From Ditylenchus dipsaci (lineage: Eukaryota; Nematoda; Chromadorea; Rhabditida; Anguinidae), in the NCBI GenBank assembly GCA_004194705.1, contig SADC01000031.1:248001-312000 (forward strand): DNA of 64,000 bases, written 5' to 3'. Shown in pieces: positions 1 through 13,500 of the stretch (the first letter of the stretch is position 1; each line of letters opens with the position of its first letter). Made by a program: the position numbers and the translations under genes. Under the pieces are notes generated by a model. That model made no database searches. It saw nothing but the letters and a program-made list of their open reading frames with translations, and was not told where the DNA came from.

Positions 1-2
1 CA

Positions 3-3000
3 TCAAGAAACCCAGACCTTGCAGTGTTGTCCAGGCGAATACAATGATCCATTTGGACAGTTAAAGGCATCTTGGAAGGCGGGGAAATTTCGTAATGTGC
101 CTAGAGTTCTATAGTATGGAGGGCTGTGTACATCAACTAGTATAGACACCCATTCGTCCATATTGTTGGTGTAAGAGCACATGAGTTTGGCAAACGACAG
201 GAAAAAGAGCTGATCGTGAGTGTATTGGCCTACTAAATCACCAGGCAATGCCTTATCTGGACCGTTTACATCTAGGAAATGGCGGTAGGCACGGTAAGCA
301 GCGTGTATTCCTGCAAAATATGTTGATATCTCCAATTTTTTTCATTAAATATCAAGTCGTACCGCCATTGTCAGCAATATTTTCACCCAGAGTATTGGCT
401 CCATCCAAGCAGTTGGGCTGAAATTCCTCAGCGTCTAATGGACAAAATCCGTTGTACTCATCAACCACACACTGAGCCATTTGGTTGAAAGATCGGGTTG
501 AAGTTTCATCCATCCAGTGGTTGAGGGTTCCATTTGCATCCCATTGAATGCCCATGTCATCTACAAACATCATACAAATCAGTTAGTCTTGAGGTTAAAG
601 TAAAGCTGGGTGATAGTGAATTTACCGGTTATTCGTCGGCACTTTTTAATTTACTCAAAATCAGTAAATTAGGATTTGCTGTCGATTTCTTATGTAATAT
701 ACGAGAAATTCCACAGTTATCAACGTATGGAAAACTGACTGGTGATGATAACAGTAGATTAATAACTGTGGAATTTCTAGTATATTACATGAGAAATTCG
801 ACAGTTATCGAAAATCCTAGTTAACCGCTTTTCGGCAGCTTACGTCTAATTTATCGGTCAATTTACCGATTTTAAAGTTTCTGATAAATTTAACAACAGT
901 ACTATCAACTTTGTTTGTTATATGACCTACCGAAACCGTGGGTGAGTTCATGCCCGAGAATAGTGCCCAAACCACCAATATTAACGGCAGCAGGCCATTC
1001 AGGGTCAAAGAAAGGCTGTTGAAGGATAGCCAGTGGAAGGGTGATGGAATTTAGCTGGGGTTGATACCAAGCATTAGCAAATGTTACAACTCCATTAAAA
1101 TCGTCTCGTTTTATGCCATCTTTTCTGCCAAGAACCGCGTAGGACTGGTAGTGGGAAAATCTAAAATAGTAAAAATGATCGTGAAGTTTGTGTTTATGCA
1201 TTTCGGTTTCGAAAAACAAAAAAGCACTCAATTTTTTATAAAACTATAAATAATTTCGCTTAAGTTATCATTTAATTATTTTAATCAAGACTAACTATTT
1301 GCGAAACGAAACTTAAAAAATCCTTACTTATTCAATTCATGCAACATCTTGTGGTAACTGTCTGTCAGGCTAAAGTTGAGCACGCTATAGTGGTCGATGA
1401 TCTTCTGGTTGTCAGTCAACATGTCAGGGTAGCCGATATTAACCACCATGCCATCCATTTTACTGTAAGCATGATGTTTAGTCTCCACACTCATCCAGGG
1501 TAATTGGTCGATCATGGAGCGGAAGCCGAGCAGCACTAAAAAGTAAAAAAAAATTGAAATTTGTACTTTTTTATAAAGCACCAATTTATCTATTTGTTAC
1601 CCCCATTCAGCATTTTTTTGGCAGATTCTCTGAGGCGCTGCCTATCATCGTTAACATCTGGCAGAATATGGTCAATGTACAGCCTACCACTGGCTACATC
1701 CATGTTGTCTCTAAAATAAATTAAACATGAATCCACAAAATAGTTCCTGTATTGTATATTACAGTGTCGAATAAGCACAGTCAACCTCTGTCCAACCCAC
1801 ATTAACTTTACTTTTTGGTGAAACCTTGTCATCGTAGTGATTGCTGTTTAATCTCTTGTTGTTGAAAGAATGTATTGGTGATGAAGGTGTCTGTGTGCGT
1901 GGTGATTGCTTAGAAGTGTGCGTTTGGCGAACATAACTTGAAAATAATCAAATTTAAATATTATATTGTCATAAATAAGGTAAATGGTGAGTGATAAATG
2001 GATGAAAACAGTCCATCTGAGACAAAATCTGATTCGAGGAAGCCGGTAGAGACAATTAAACACCTAACTTTTGTATGTTTTAACCAAAAATCGACAATTT
2101 TTGAGAAAAAGTTTCTGGGAAATGCCGTTATGGTGAGAATATCTTTGTGAATCTACACGGTGGAGCATTTTAAACTGGCGAGCTTGTTTTGGCCATAGCT
2201 TTTTAAATACGTTCCATTACGACAAGATCTTTTTTATTTTTTGATAAAAAATCGAATAGCACCAAACATGCAAAAAAATCGGTTCTTACGGGTTATCCGC
2301 ACCACCTTTTCTTTTTATTTACAATTCAGTAATCTTTTTGCCTTTTGAAAAAACAGGTGGTGCGGATAACCCGTAAGAACCAAAAAATCTTTTTTCAAAC
2401 ACACTCCAAATTTGACAGGACAAAAATAACAAGGATTCCACACATTTAACTTCTTGATTTTGTAAAAATTTTGGCACACCCACAACTGCTCAAAAATTAA
2501 CTGAGAAAAAAGACAACTGCTCAAAAAGTCATCCAAGAATAAATTCAAATGAGAAATAATTGGTCTTGCCACGATTTGTTTCGAAAATAATTGTTCTTTG
2601 ACAGAACTATTTCACTAAAAACTTTCTTGTGAATAATGGGTTGTATAGTTTTGTTTTCTTATTCTTTTACGTTACTTTCATACGTTCACCGAGTGTAGTA
2701 TTCTGCCCTTGTAGTCCTGGTCAGGTGGATTCCACCTGGATAGCTAGAAAAAAAATATTTAGTCAAATCAAAAAACGAATCATGCTATCATACGTAAAAT
2801 CATGTCCGGAATCCGGTTTGTTACGACCGAAATCCCGATTTTACAGAACCTAACCCGAAAACCCGAGGTATGTACTACTCGGGTAGGTGGTTATTGGGCG
2901 GTACCGAATTGATCCACACCGAATCTTTCCACACACGAACTGATCCACAATTTTCAGACTCACACATTTAAAAAAAAGGATGAAATTTAAATTGTTAGTC

Positions 3001-6000
3001 TAAACCAACCAAACCAAGTGGTCGTCCACTTGGAGCAATTTTTTTTGCTTTTTCAGGTTCCAAAACCTGTTTTCTGGACTATTTCGGGCATGCTGAAGAT
3101 AGTTCGATAGTGGTAAAACGCTGTTTTCTCGAGTATTTTTTGAGTTTTGGTAAAATCTAGGGCCGGAGTACCTCAAACTACCCCTGCCCCAAATCGTGTT
3201 TTATCAACTCCTAAGCATGTTTTACACGCTAAAAACAATAGAAAACGTGTTTTTAGGGCGCGGAAGGACATTTGTGGCACTTTCCGAAAAAGTCGAAAAA
3301 TCGACATTTTACCTTGGTCCCGCCTATGGTTTTTGTTATTCGTTTCTGTCATTTGAAAGCGTTTATTCATTACAAAGGTATTCTTTTACCTGCATGCCTT
3401 CGGCAGGCACCCTAATTCAATAAGAAGCCCCTTCGGGAGTACATTGTCCGGGCCAAGGGCTGACCCTTTATATACATGTGATTTAGGGCCGATCTGAAAT
3501 ATTCAAAAAATTTGGTCTAAAAAACCATAGGGGGACCAAGGTAAAATGTCGATTTTTCGACTTTTTCGGAAAGTGCCATAAATGTCCTTCCGCGCCCTAA
3601 AAACACGTTTTATATTGTTTTCAGCGTGTAAAACATGCTTAGGAGTTGATAAAACACGATTTGGGGCGGGGTAGTTTGAGGTAGTTTAGCCAAATCTAGT
3701 TTTGGTGAAACCAATTATATCCCAATACTCAAAAAATACCCGAGAGATCGGCATTTTGCCACTATCAAACCATCTCCAGCATGCCCGAGTCCTTGGTCAA
3801 AATTTTTTTTCAAAAAATTGTCGGCCGCGCCCTAAAAAACATGTTTTCTACACGTTAAAAGTGCTAAAACATCGAAAAAGATGTTTTTAGGTGCTTTTGT
3901 GAAAGCACCGAATAAGGGAGTCCGGCGAAAAATTTTGCTCCAAGTGGAGATCACTTATCCACTTGGCTGGCTTAGAAATTAAATGTTAGTCTAAATTGAA
4001 ACCAAACCATTTTTTTCACAACCCAAATTCTTTGGACATTCGGGTTTCTTAAGACAAAAACCACCATTTTTCCCACCCGGAGTCTGAAACCTAGAGTAGA
4101 TACCTCTCGGGTAGGTGTATATCCCCCTGCAAGAATTGAAAAATCAAAACTTTGTCGGATTACTAAACAAACCAATTTGTTATTAAAGTGAATAGGGCAG
4201 AATCAACCGACCATGAACAACATTAGTTTAGAACAATGGTTCCATTGCTATCTTGTTTGTACAGTGGAGTGTAATTAGAAATGAGAAGCTAGGAAGTTCG
4301 AATAAAATTTCTGAATCAATTGTCTACAACTTCATTTATCCCACAAACAATTATTTGTAAGAACATTTAAATATCAAGAAGTTATTGCGAAATAAATTGT
4401 GCCAAGACAAATTATTTCTTATTTGAATTTTTTTTTGAGCAGTTGTCTTTTTTCTCAATTAATTTTTGAGCAGTTGTGGGTGTACCAACATTCTAATTGA
4501 GTATTTAGCGCAAAACAATTCTGTAAAATCGGTTTAGCATCTCTTGAACTGCGCTACAACATAATGATAAAATGTTGTCTCGGCTTGAATACTCAACAAA
4601 AAAATTCCGAAAATTCAAGGTATTCTCTAAACAGCAGATTAGTTCAAATGCATATTTTTCAAATCATGCTCTAAACAAAACAACATTAAATCCTACCTCA
4701 TAACTTTTCTCTGCATAACCTCCTCTTTTTTACTAGGCGGCACAATAATGTCACCATATTTCCAAATGACCACAAAATATAAGTAGTTAACCAGCTGTTT
4801 GGGTGTAAACCCATAGTCATTATCCTGCTTCAACACTTTCTGGAGTCTAAGCAAAGCATCTGGCTCCATTAAAGAGAATCCAAAGCCTGTGCCATCCATT
4901 TTGTTGACAATGTTCTGCACTTGCACTGGAGCATAGTATACTAGTTCTGCAAAATACTTTTTCCAATCCACTACACTAAAATCTTGCTGAGCCTCTTCGA
5001 TGCTGAAGAAATTGTAGTTGCGGTCAAAGTCTCCCCTTCGAATGGATTCGTTAGTGTTAAGTTGGGTTGCAATGATGTAGTCCATATCTAGGATTTGTCG
5101 ACTAGCGTTGTGAAGTTGTTCCCATGTTGTTTCATGTCCAAGTATTTCAGCTGTCCACTCTAAAATTAAAATATAAAAAACCGGGCACTTATGCACTTGA
5201 AAGGGGAGGCGCATTCTATATGGATTTTAAAATAGGGGGGGGGGCAGAGGGCTTGGAGTTAAAATTCTCGTACTAACTTACCTCAGATATGATTCCGAGC
5301 AAGACTCTCGATCAAAAATGTATTTAGACGCTTTTTTGGCTAGCTCCAGTGACCGAAAAGCAGTAGAATACCGTAATATGAGGTGGTTTGCCTTTTCGCC
5401 AATTCAATTAACTTTTTATGTAGGAAAGTGTAAGAAAGTCCTTTTTTAAATCGTGTTTAATACGCGTGCAATAAAATGTGAAATAAAATTTTAAAAAGAC
5501 AAGATTATTCAAAATGTAAAGTTGAATCATAGCTATATTTTGATATTTTTAGAAAATTAACTAACCTAGTAAATTATGTATATACTCCAGTATATCGTCT
5601 TGGAAAGAGTTCCAAAGTCTAGGATGGTAAACTAGAGGGTCCATGAGAGTAGTAGCTTGGTCAATGAACATTATGTAAGGCTGCTCTGTAGAATCTGGCT
5701 CTTTCCAATGCGTGTCTACGTAGTCGCTCAGTAGGGAATTTGCAAACAAACGACCAGAAATATAGCCTTAAAAAAATTTCAGCATATCATTTTTGGCTTT
5801 TTGTAATTTTACCGATGGCTCTAGACAGTTCAGAAGCATTTGGCCATGTTGGCTGGTAGGTTTGGTTGTAGACCGGGAAGAAAAAGCCAAATTCGTCTGA
5901 AAGTTGTTGCAGGAGCTTGCTGATTAAGTGCTCTGATTGGTCGATTTGCAGCCTAAGATTATTTGTTTGAAACAATTTCGAATATTAAAAAAAAATAATA

Positions 6001-7556
6001 AATGGAATAACTTCCATAATAATAAATAAACAAAAAATTGTATTATAAAAAAGGATATTCATAGAATTTTTAAAAAAAAGTTGTTTTTTTTTCATTATTT
6101 CACCTGCTCTTGCTGTAGTCCACACATTGCCGGAAAAATGCTTTGGCTTGTTCAAGAGGGTAAATCTGCAACAAAACCTTGTCACTTTTTGCAATGTAGT
6201 TTTAGTTCGACAAGCAGACACTCTTGCTGAGCACCTAAGGGACTAACACCACTTAGCGAGTTTTCACTAAAAACCGCCTTTTAGGCTCAATATGAACATC
6301 ACTCATATTTTTGCATTGCCGTGTTTTGGTTGCAGTGACGAATCCCCCCCCCCACGGGGACTGATCAGGTGGAGGAGATAACCTCATATTCGTGTTTCTC
6401 GACCCCGATTTCATGAGAAAGCCGCGCGTTTTTTTGGTTCTGAGAAAAAAAATTTTTTCGAACCACAGGGGGGGTATCATGGTTTTTTAGTCAAAATTTG
6501 AAAAATTTAAATTGGCGCCTTTTGAATTTTAAAGGGAATAAGGCTGTATTGGGAGGGGAAGGGAATAAAAAGGGGCCACTTTTAGGGCAGAACGTCAGAA
6601 ATTCAAATGTTTGTATTCCTCGATTGCCTTACCATGTTTTTCAACTGGGCCATGGCAAAAAGAGACTCTATATGCATTTTATGGTCAAGAGTACTTCTCG
6701 GAATCATGTCTAAGGTAAGTGTGTGCGCGCATCTCTAACTCTCAAGCCCCCTGCGCCCCCTTCGGGGGCGCAGGAGGCTTGGGGGCTCGGAGTTGAGATG
6801 CGCACACCCACATACCTTAGACACAAATCACTCGAAAGTGACTCTGGATGCATGAAAAAGCATGCATACCAGAGTTTATTTATGCGGTAGGCCCCAGTAT
6901 TCAAAACTATGTTCAACATCTTCTTGTTAGTGGGCCCTGTGTGATTAGTGGCCCCTTTTATTCCCTTCCCCTCCCTATACAGCCCTTATTCCCTTTAAAA
7001 TTGAAAAGGCGCCAATTTAAATTTTTCAAATTTTGACTAAAAAACCATGATACCCCCCCTGTGGTTCGAAAAAAAAAATTTTTCTCAGAACCAAAAAAAC
7101 GCGCGGCTTTCTCATGAAATCGGGGTCGAGAAACACGAATATGAGGTTATCTCCTCCACCTGATCAGTCCCCGTGGGGGGGGGGATTCTGAACTCAAGCC
7201 GTGTTTTTTTGCCTTGTGGGCTCTTACGGGGAGGGGTGCGAGCTGAAAAAAATATGCTGACCGCTTCATTGTCATCTTTAATTTCGTCTCTAGCTAGTGC
7301 CACAAGCGCGTCTATATCCACTTGCCCGAACTCTGAGCTCAGGTCTTTGTTGCAGGTGTAGCCATAGAAATTGTTGCAAGGGTCTTGAGTGTTGTCAACC
7401 TTAACAAATAACACAAATCATCTATATCAAGCTGTGATAAACTTACAGATTGTTCAATTAAGTTTGATGCATTCATGTATTTGGCCGAATTCGACTTTTC
7501 TCTAATCGGAATATTAAGTGGAGGAATAGTAGTGGTTGTGGGTGGAATTCCAGTTA
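3..7556 (-). CDS. M13 module 4, catalytically canonical, C-terminal end of the protein
   Basis: Exons: 7556-7447, 7399-7262, 6165-6104, 5952-5813, 5766-5566, 5159-4697, 1936-1763, 1710-1601, 1535-1328, 1160-931, 560-363, 310-3. The linker [11 protein letters not shown] is followed by [14 protein letters not shown]. Exon 1160-931 carries NAWYQPQL and GHELTHGF; exon 560-363 carries GENIADNGG; the last exon has HSPPYYR and ends CKVWVS then TGA. The active site is complete. The summed coding length fits the reading phase exactly (781 codons with stop). A positively charged Ser/His/Lys-rich stretch (exon 1936-1763) occupies the position of the extra loops in modules 1 and 2. No good donor follows the CKVW motif, which supports a true C-terminus. 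Confidence 0.77.
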
Positions 7557-10500
7557 CTGAAAAGGTATAAGGTTGTGTCATAAATACTGTCGGTTTTTTC
7601 AAAATAAATGTTCGTGGCATCGTGTTTTTTCAATAATGTTTTGACAAGTTTTTATAAGCTGACCTCTAATTTTTTAGCCAAAATTCTGAACTACAAAAAA
7701 ATGTCAACTTATAAAAAATTGTCGAAAAATTTGTAGGAAAAACACAATTCCACGATTCAAAAAAAACATGTGTAAAAAATTGGTTTGGTAATACAGTAAA
7801 ACCTTCATTTGGAAGCCAGAAAAAATGTTAGTAAAATTGAGAATTGACTGTAAAAAAATCTGATTTAATAATTTTAATAATCTCATTTAATAATTTTACA
7901 ACCAAGCATCATTTTTAGCAGTTTTTCAGAAATTCATGTTACCGTATTCTCTCTAATAGAGCGGCATGCCGCTCTATTTTTCAACCCCCTTGGGGAGTGC
8001 CGCTCTATTAGAGAGTGCCGTTCAAATAGAGAGTGCCGCTCTATTAGAGAGAATACGGGATGTTTTTTTTGACTCGAAAACGCAGAAAAACAGCTTAGCT
8101 CAAAACTTTACCGGTTTTGACATCAGTGATCCAGACATCGCACTTCTTCTGGGAATACAATGACTTGGCTGGGCAATTGAAAGCATTCTTGAAGGCTGGA
8201 TAGTTCTGCAAAGTACCCAGCACTCTGTATTTGCTGGGACTGTGTGGATCTAGCAAGATACTCATCAAATTTCCTTCTCCGCCTGAAGCACTGCACCAAG
8301 TCTGCGCAAAACTAAACAAATTTTAATTTTCCATAAAAAGCTGTAATGAAAATTTTTTCTGATAACCTCAAAAAGAAAAGCTGATTCCCAGAAAATTGAC
8401 TCATCAACTGGCCAGGTAGTGCCTTGTCTTGCCCATTTAACCCCAAAGAGTTCTGGTAGGCACGGAAAGCAGCTCGAATACCTAAATTTTTTAAATAACT
8501 ACAGGGTGGGTTTTGTTTCCTGGTTTTGAAACGGTCATAACTTTTCGAGCTTCTATTTTAAGATGTTGATAGGCATTTTTTTATCACTTTAACTGATCAA
8601 AATTTTGATTGGAAGTTTAAGGCCACAGCAAAATTAAAACACCATGTTGTAGATTAGTTCAAGAGCTACAAAACCCACTTCACAGGGTAACATTTCAAAA
8701 TCTGAGCTATAAGATATGGCTTTTGGAAGAAATGAATTTCTGACCGTTTGAAAAGTTATCCTGTGAAGTGGGTTTTGTAGCTCTTGAACTGCGCTACGAC
8801 ACAATACTTTGCTGTAGCATCAAATTTCCAATTGAAATGTATATTAGTTCATGCGATAAAAATGCCTGTCAACATCTTAAAATGACCTCACATGTGATTG
8901 TAGCCAAATAATGGCTTTTTCAAAATCTTCCAATAAAACTTTATATACTACTCGAAGAAGGATGAATAGAGCTACAAAACCTGTGTATTGAAATTTTTCT
9001 TATACGAATCATTTAACGTTCAATAACGAGCTCAAAGTTTGTCCGCGAACTTTTCTCGCACCCGGTAGTTGCAAATATTCAATCGCAAAAATTTAACAAC
9101 AGTCAGTTCCAAACCCACAGAAGAAACCAATTGAAAATTGTTTTTTTCAATTATATACCGAAATAGCAGTGATCTGAATCCATCTGAAAAAACACATTAT
9201 GAAAAAACAGCCAAGAGTAAAAGTTATCACGGTTTGAAAGTGTTAGGAAAATTTGATGCACGCTGTACGGGAATCCAGTAATGGAATCCAGCTCCTAGTT
9301 AGCAATTTCATAATATAACTTTTAAGAATCTTTACCTCCATTGTCAGCTATATTTTCGCCTTGAGTGTTGACTCCATCCAGACAAAAAGGTCCTCCGTTG
9401 GGACAAAAGCCAGTGTATTGGTCAACCACACACTGAGCCATGTTGTTAAAGGCAGAGGTAGACGGGGAATCCATCCAGTTGTGCATTTTTCCCACCCCAT
9501 CAAATTGCACACCTTGGTCATCTAAAACTTTTTCGTCGATTCATATTCATAATGGAGTATTTGCTAACCAAATCCATGGGTAAGCTCATGTCCTACAATG
9601 GCTCCAAAAGCATAATTGGCAGCACTTGGTAGGTCGATAGAGAAGAATGGAGGTGTTAGAATAGCTGCTGGGAAGGTGATCGAACTTAAAGCAAAATTTT
9701 TATTCAACATTGAGATAACAAACCAGTAAAATGATACCCTAATTGTGGTTGGAACCACGCATTCACCTTAAAAACATTTATAGATTGAGAATTAAATTTG
9801 TTTTTAATTTTCTTTTCATTTGTAAGAAATAAAGCGCCTCCAAACAAACTTTTTTCTGAACTTTAAGCTTATGAAAAATTTTGTTAGTTTTTTCTGTGCC
9901 ATGTTTTTTTCTGCCTCAGCAAAAACACCCACTCATCCTGAGTCACATTCTGCCCAATATTAACTGTAAGATTTCTCGTATATAATACTAGAAATTCTAC
10001 AGCTATTAACGTACTGTTACGAACAGGGCAAAATCTTATTCATAATGAGTGAATATCCTACTTGAGTCAGAAATAAATAAAAAAGTTTATTAAAGAGCCA
10101 TTGCCACCTGTTTTGAATTGAACCCCGCCAATTCAATTTTTTTTGCCTAATCATTGAACTTCTCTACGGATTTTTCCATTTGGTTTCTAACAAAACAAGG
10201 CCTAGAATTTAATTTTAGGTATAGTTGTGTTAGAAAACAAGTTAAAAAACCCGTATAGAAGTTCAATGATTAAGAAAGTTTTTTGAATTGGCGGGGGACA
10301 ACCGTTGTCGGAGACGGCAATTGCCCTTTAAGAAGCGCCTTCTATTAAAAAATTTGGCAATAATATTTCTACTTTTTCATCAAAAAACTGACCACAGCAG
10401 GACCCATGCCCCAGTCAGTTCTATCCGTGCCCTTTCTCTCGCCCAATTTAGTCAAAGATTTCATAGTATAGAAGCGCATCAATTCATGGAACATTTCATC

Positions 10501-13500
10501 GCTATTCTGACTACTGCTCAAGTTTAGTCCCGCGTAGTAGGCATCCAATTTATCGTCGTCGACTATGAAGTCAGGATAAGCAATGTTTCGGACCATGTTG
10601 TTCAGCTTATTATAGGCTCCCACTCTCGTTGACTCAGTCATCCAGTCCAATTGACCCAGCATTCCTTGGAAAGCCGAGATCACCTGGTCAATCATTTTAC
10701 CTACAGCTTGTTTGATAGCTTTTTTATGCTTTTTGGTTGGATAAATCTGGTCCACAAATGCTCGCCCAGCAGCAAATGGAACCATTATTCGGGTGTTGTG
10801 GGCGCAGAAAAAGTAGTTGTCGAATGTAATGGATGTGGCTAGCCCATTTTGATCCCTTTGGATTTGAGTGTGCAGTGGAAAGTATTTGAACACAAAGTCT
10901 TCTTGCATAGAGGCCTTTCCTAAAAGAGGCTTGAAACGGCTCTTGAGTGGTGATATTTCATGTAGTTGGTCTAGTGCGTTGAAAAGATCGGGAGAGCGCA
11001 GTGTTTCTAAGGGCGAGAAGTATCTGAAAATTTATTAGATAAGTGATTAGAGCTTTAAAATTAACTTCAGATGATATAAACAGCGTACTCTCGATTTAGA
11101 CTACACTAAATACAGGCGTACACTAAATCGAGAGTTGAAAGTGCCATGAAACCAAAATTGAATGTTGAATTAGAAACATGAATATGATAATTTCTAAATT
11201 TAAAAAAATGCCCTATGAACGGAGGAGGAAAAAAATGCCTAGAAAAAGGGTCAATAGCTTTCTATTGCATTTTGATTTTTTAGTCCATTTTTTTTCGAAA
11301 AATGATGTTGATGTTCGGAACTTGTGCACTAAGTTGGCACTTTTACTGTTGACTGTGAATAGTGTTTAAACGTCTTCTGAGGAATTCTTATATGCTAAAG
11401 CCGATTTCAAAAAAGTTGTCGGGATAATTACCAAAATATGACTATTTGCTTTGTTGGTCCGAAGTAAAGACTGGGAAAAGTGAACTATAATAGGTCTCTC
11501 TAATTTTTTTTCATAATGGCTAATCGATGATAAGTCATTATTATAAAACGTTCAGCAGATTTATTCGACTTAAAAAAGGTAGTTTGAAATGTGTTACCTA
11601 GCGATTCTGTCCAACACTCTGAAGTAGAGATAGTTCAACAAATGCTCCGGCTTAAATCCAAATGCATTCTGATCGTTAAGTGCCTTGTCTAGCTTGAACA
11701 GCTGCTCCGGTTCCACAACCACAAACTTGGACTTCTCGAACAAATATCTCTGGACCACTTCCTTGGGAGCCATTTGCAGCAAGGAGTATGCATACTCAGA
11801 CATGGAAATGGAGAATAACTTATCCTTGTCCCATGAAAACAGGCCATCCAAATCGAATGGGTTGTACGAACGAGAAAAGTTTCTTCGTTGATTTTCTGGG
11901 GTGGAAAAGTTGATAGCCAGAGTGTGTTCAAAGTAAAGGATTTGTTCGGCTGCCTAAAAATTGTCTTATTGTGGCATATATAAGTTTTTAGTAAATGAAG
12001 AAAGTCAGTTCTTTTTTGCTCTTCGATTTTAGTTATTTTATTTTGATATGTTTAACGGGCTAAATTACACTTTACCAGGTATGCCCAAAATTAGGGTAAA
12101 AGAGGCTTGCCAGATCATTTTTTCGAAAATAAGGACAATTTCAAAAAAAAAGATTTTGGACCCAAAAATAAGGACATTTTCCAAAACAACCCAACATTAT
12201 GTTCAAAAATTTTATTTCACATCTAATCATAATGGCTCGTTCACGGACTTAGACTTAGACTGAGACTTGAACTGGGACTAAGGGGTGTTCATGTAGCCAA
12301 AATAGTCTCAGTCTAAGTTTAAGGAGTTCACGGACTGAGACTTAGACTAAAAAATCAGTAAGAAAGACTTTGTTTTACATGTTCACAGTGCAATGTCTAC
12401 AATATTCACAATTTTCATTAATTCTTTGTTCAAATAATTTTTTCCTGAAAATCTTCGTTAACAACTACATTAAAAGCTTCGACAAGCTTTGTTCCTATGT
12501 CTTCTGCATTGGCTACTTCTTCGGGGGCACCGGTGCTTATTCCACGCCAATTATAAAAATCTGGCATGGCTCTGTCTAAGTTTATTTCCTCTCCATCTAT
12601 TCAATAAGGACATTGTGGAGGACAGAAATGGCTTAAACTACGTTGTCCGCCATCTCATGTGAGCATTCGATCGACTTCAACAAAATCCTCCACTTTATTG
12701 CAATAATTCCAGAGCAGTTTTCTATACCGCTGCGTGCTCAGCTTAGATGGCTGGTCGAGAAAGAAAGCATCCAGTAGCCCTTTAAACCAGTTTAAAGGAA
12801 AAAAATTGATCCTATTTTTCATATTTTCACATGAAGAAAATCAGTCTTAGTCTCAGTCTAAGTCTCGCTCCGTGAACACCTTAGACTGAGACTTAGACTG
12901 AGACTAAGACTTAGACTGAGACTAAGAGGAGTTTATGTAGCCAAAATAGTCTCAGTCTAAGTCTAGGTCTCAGTCCGTGAACGAGCCTTAACAATTTCAA
13001 CAAATAAAATAGACTATATGATAATATGATGGAGTTAATATTTCAAAAACATTCAAAAATTTTGGAGTCAAGTTGCAATATTCAATTTTTGCTGTCCATT
13101 ATTTATAATGAAGATATTTTGTATTTGTTAAAAATAAATTCTAAGGCTTTTGTTGACTTTCTCTCAAATCTAAGGGTTTGAAAAAACTTTTCACAGAAAT
13201 AAAAAATACTACTAGTCAGATTCTGAAGCCCTTTTAACGGTGAGGGGGAGTTAGCCAAAAGTTTTTTGGCCGAACTTTTGTTTGAACCAATACTTTATTT
13301 CAGCCAAAAAAATTTCAACCAGCCTTGGCGTTCCGCCAGTCGGACTTTGGCCGATCCTCAGCCAATCCAGTTTTGGCCAATCCTTTACTTCTGCCAATCG
13401 GGTTTAGGCCAATCTTTTAGTTCTGCCAGTCGAGTCTTGGCCAATATATTACTTGAGCCAGTGGAGTTTTGGCCAATTTACTAGTTAAGCCAATCGAGTT

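Noticed and set aside
1..20. Continuation into a fifth M13 module beyond the window
   Set aside because: The reading frame reaches TGA two residues after the CKVW end motif, and no phase-1 donor like those of the other linkers is present, so a natural C-terminus is more likely.
6498..7036. Short frames in the family B foldback as genes
   Set aside because: They are mirror translations of the two inverted arms and carry no independent signal.
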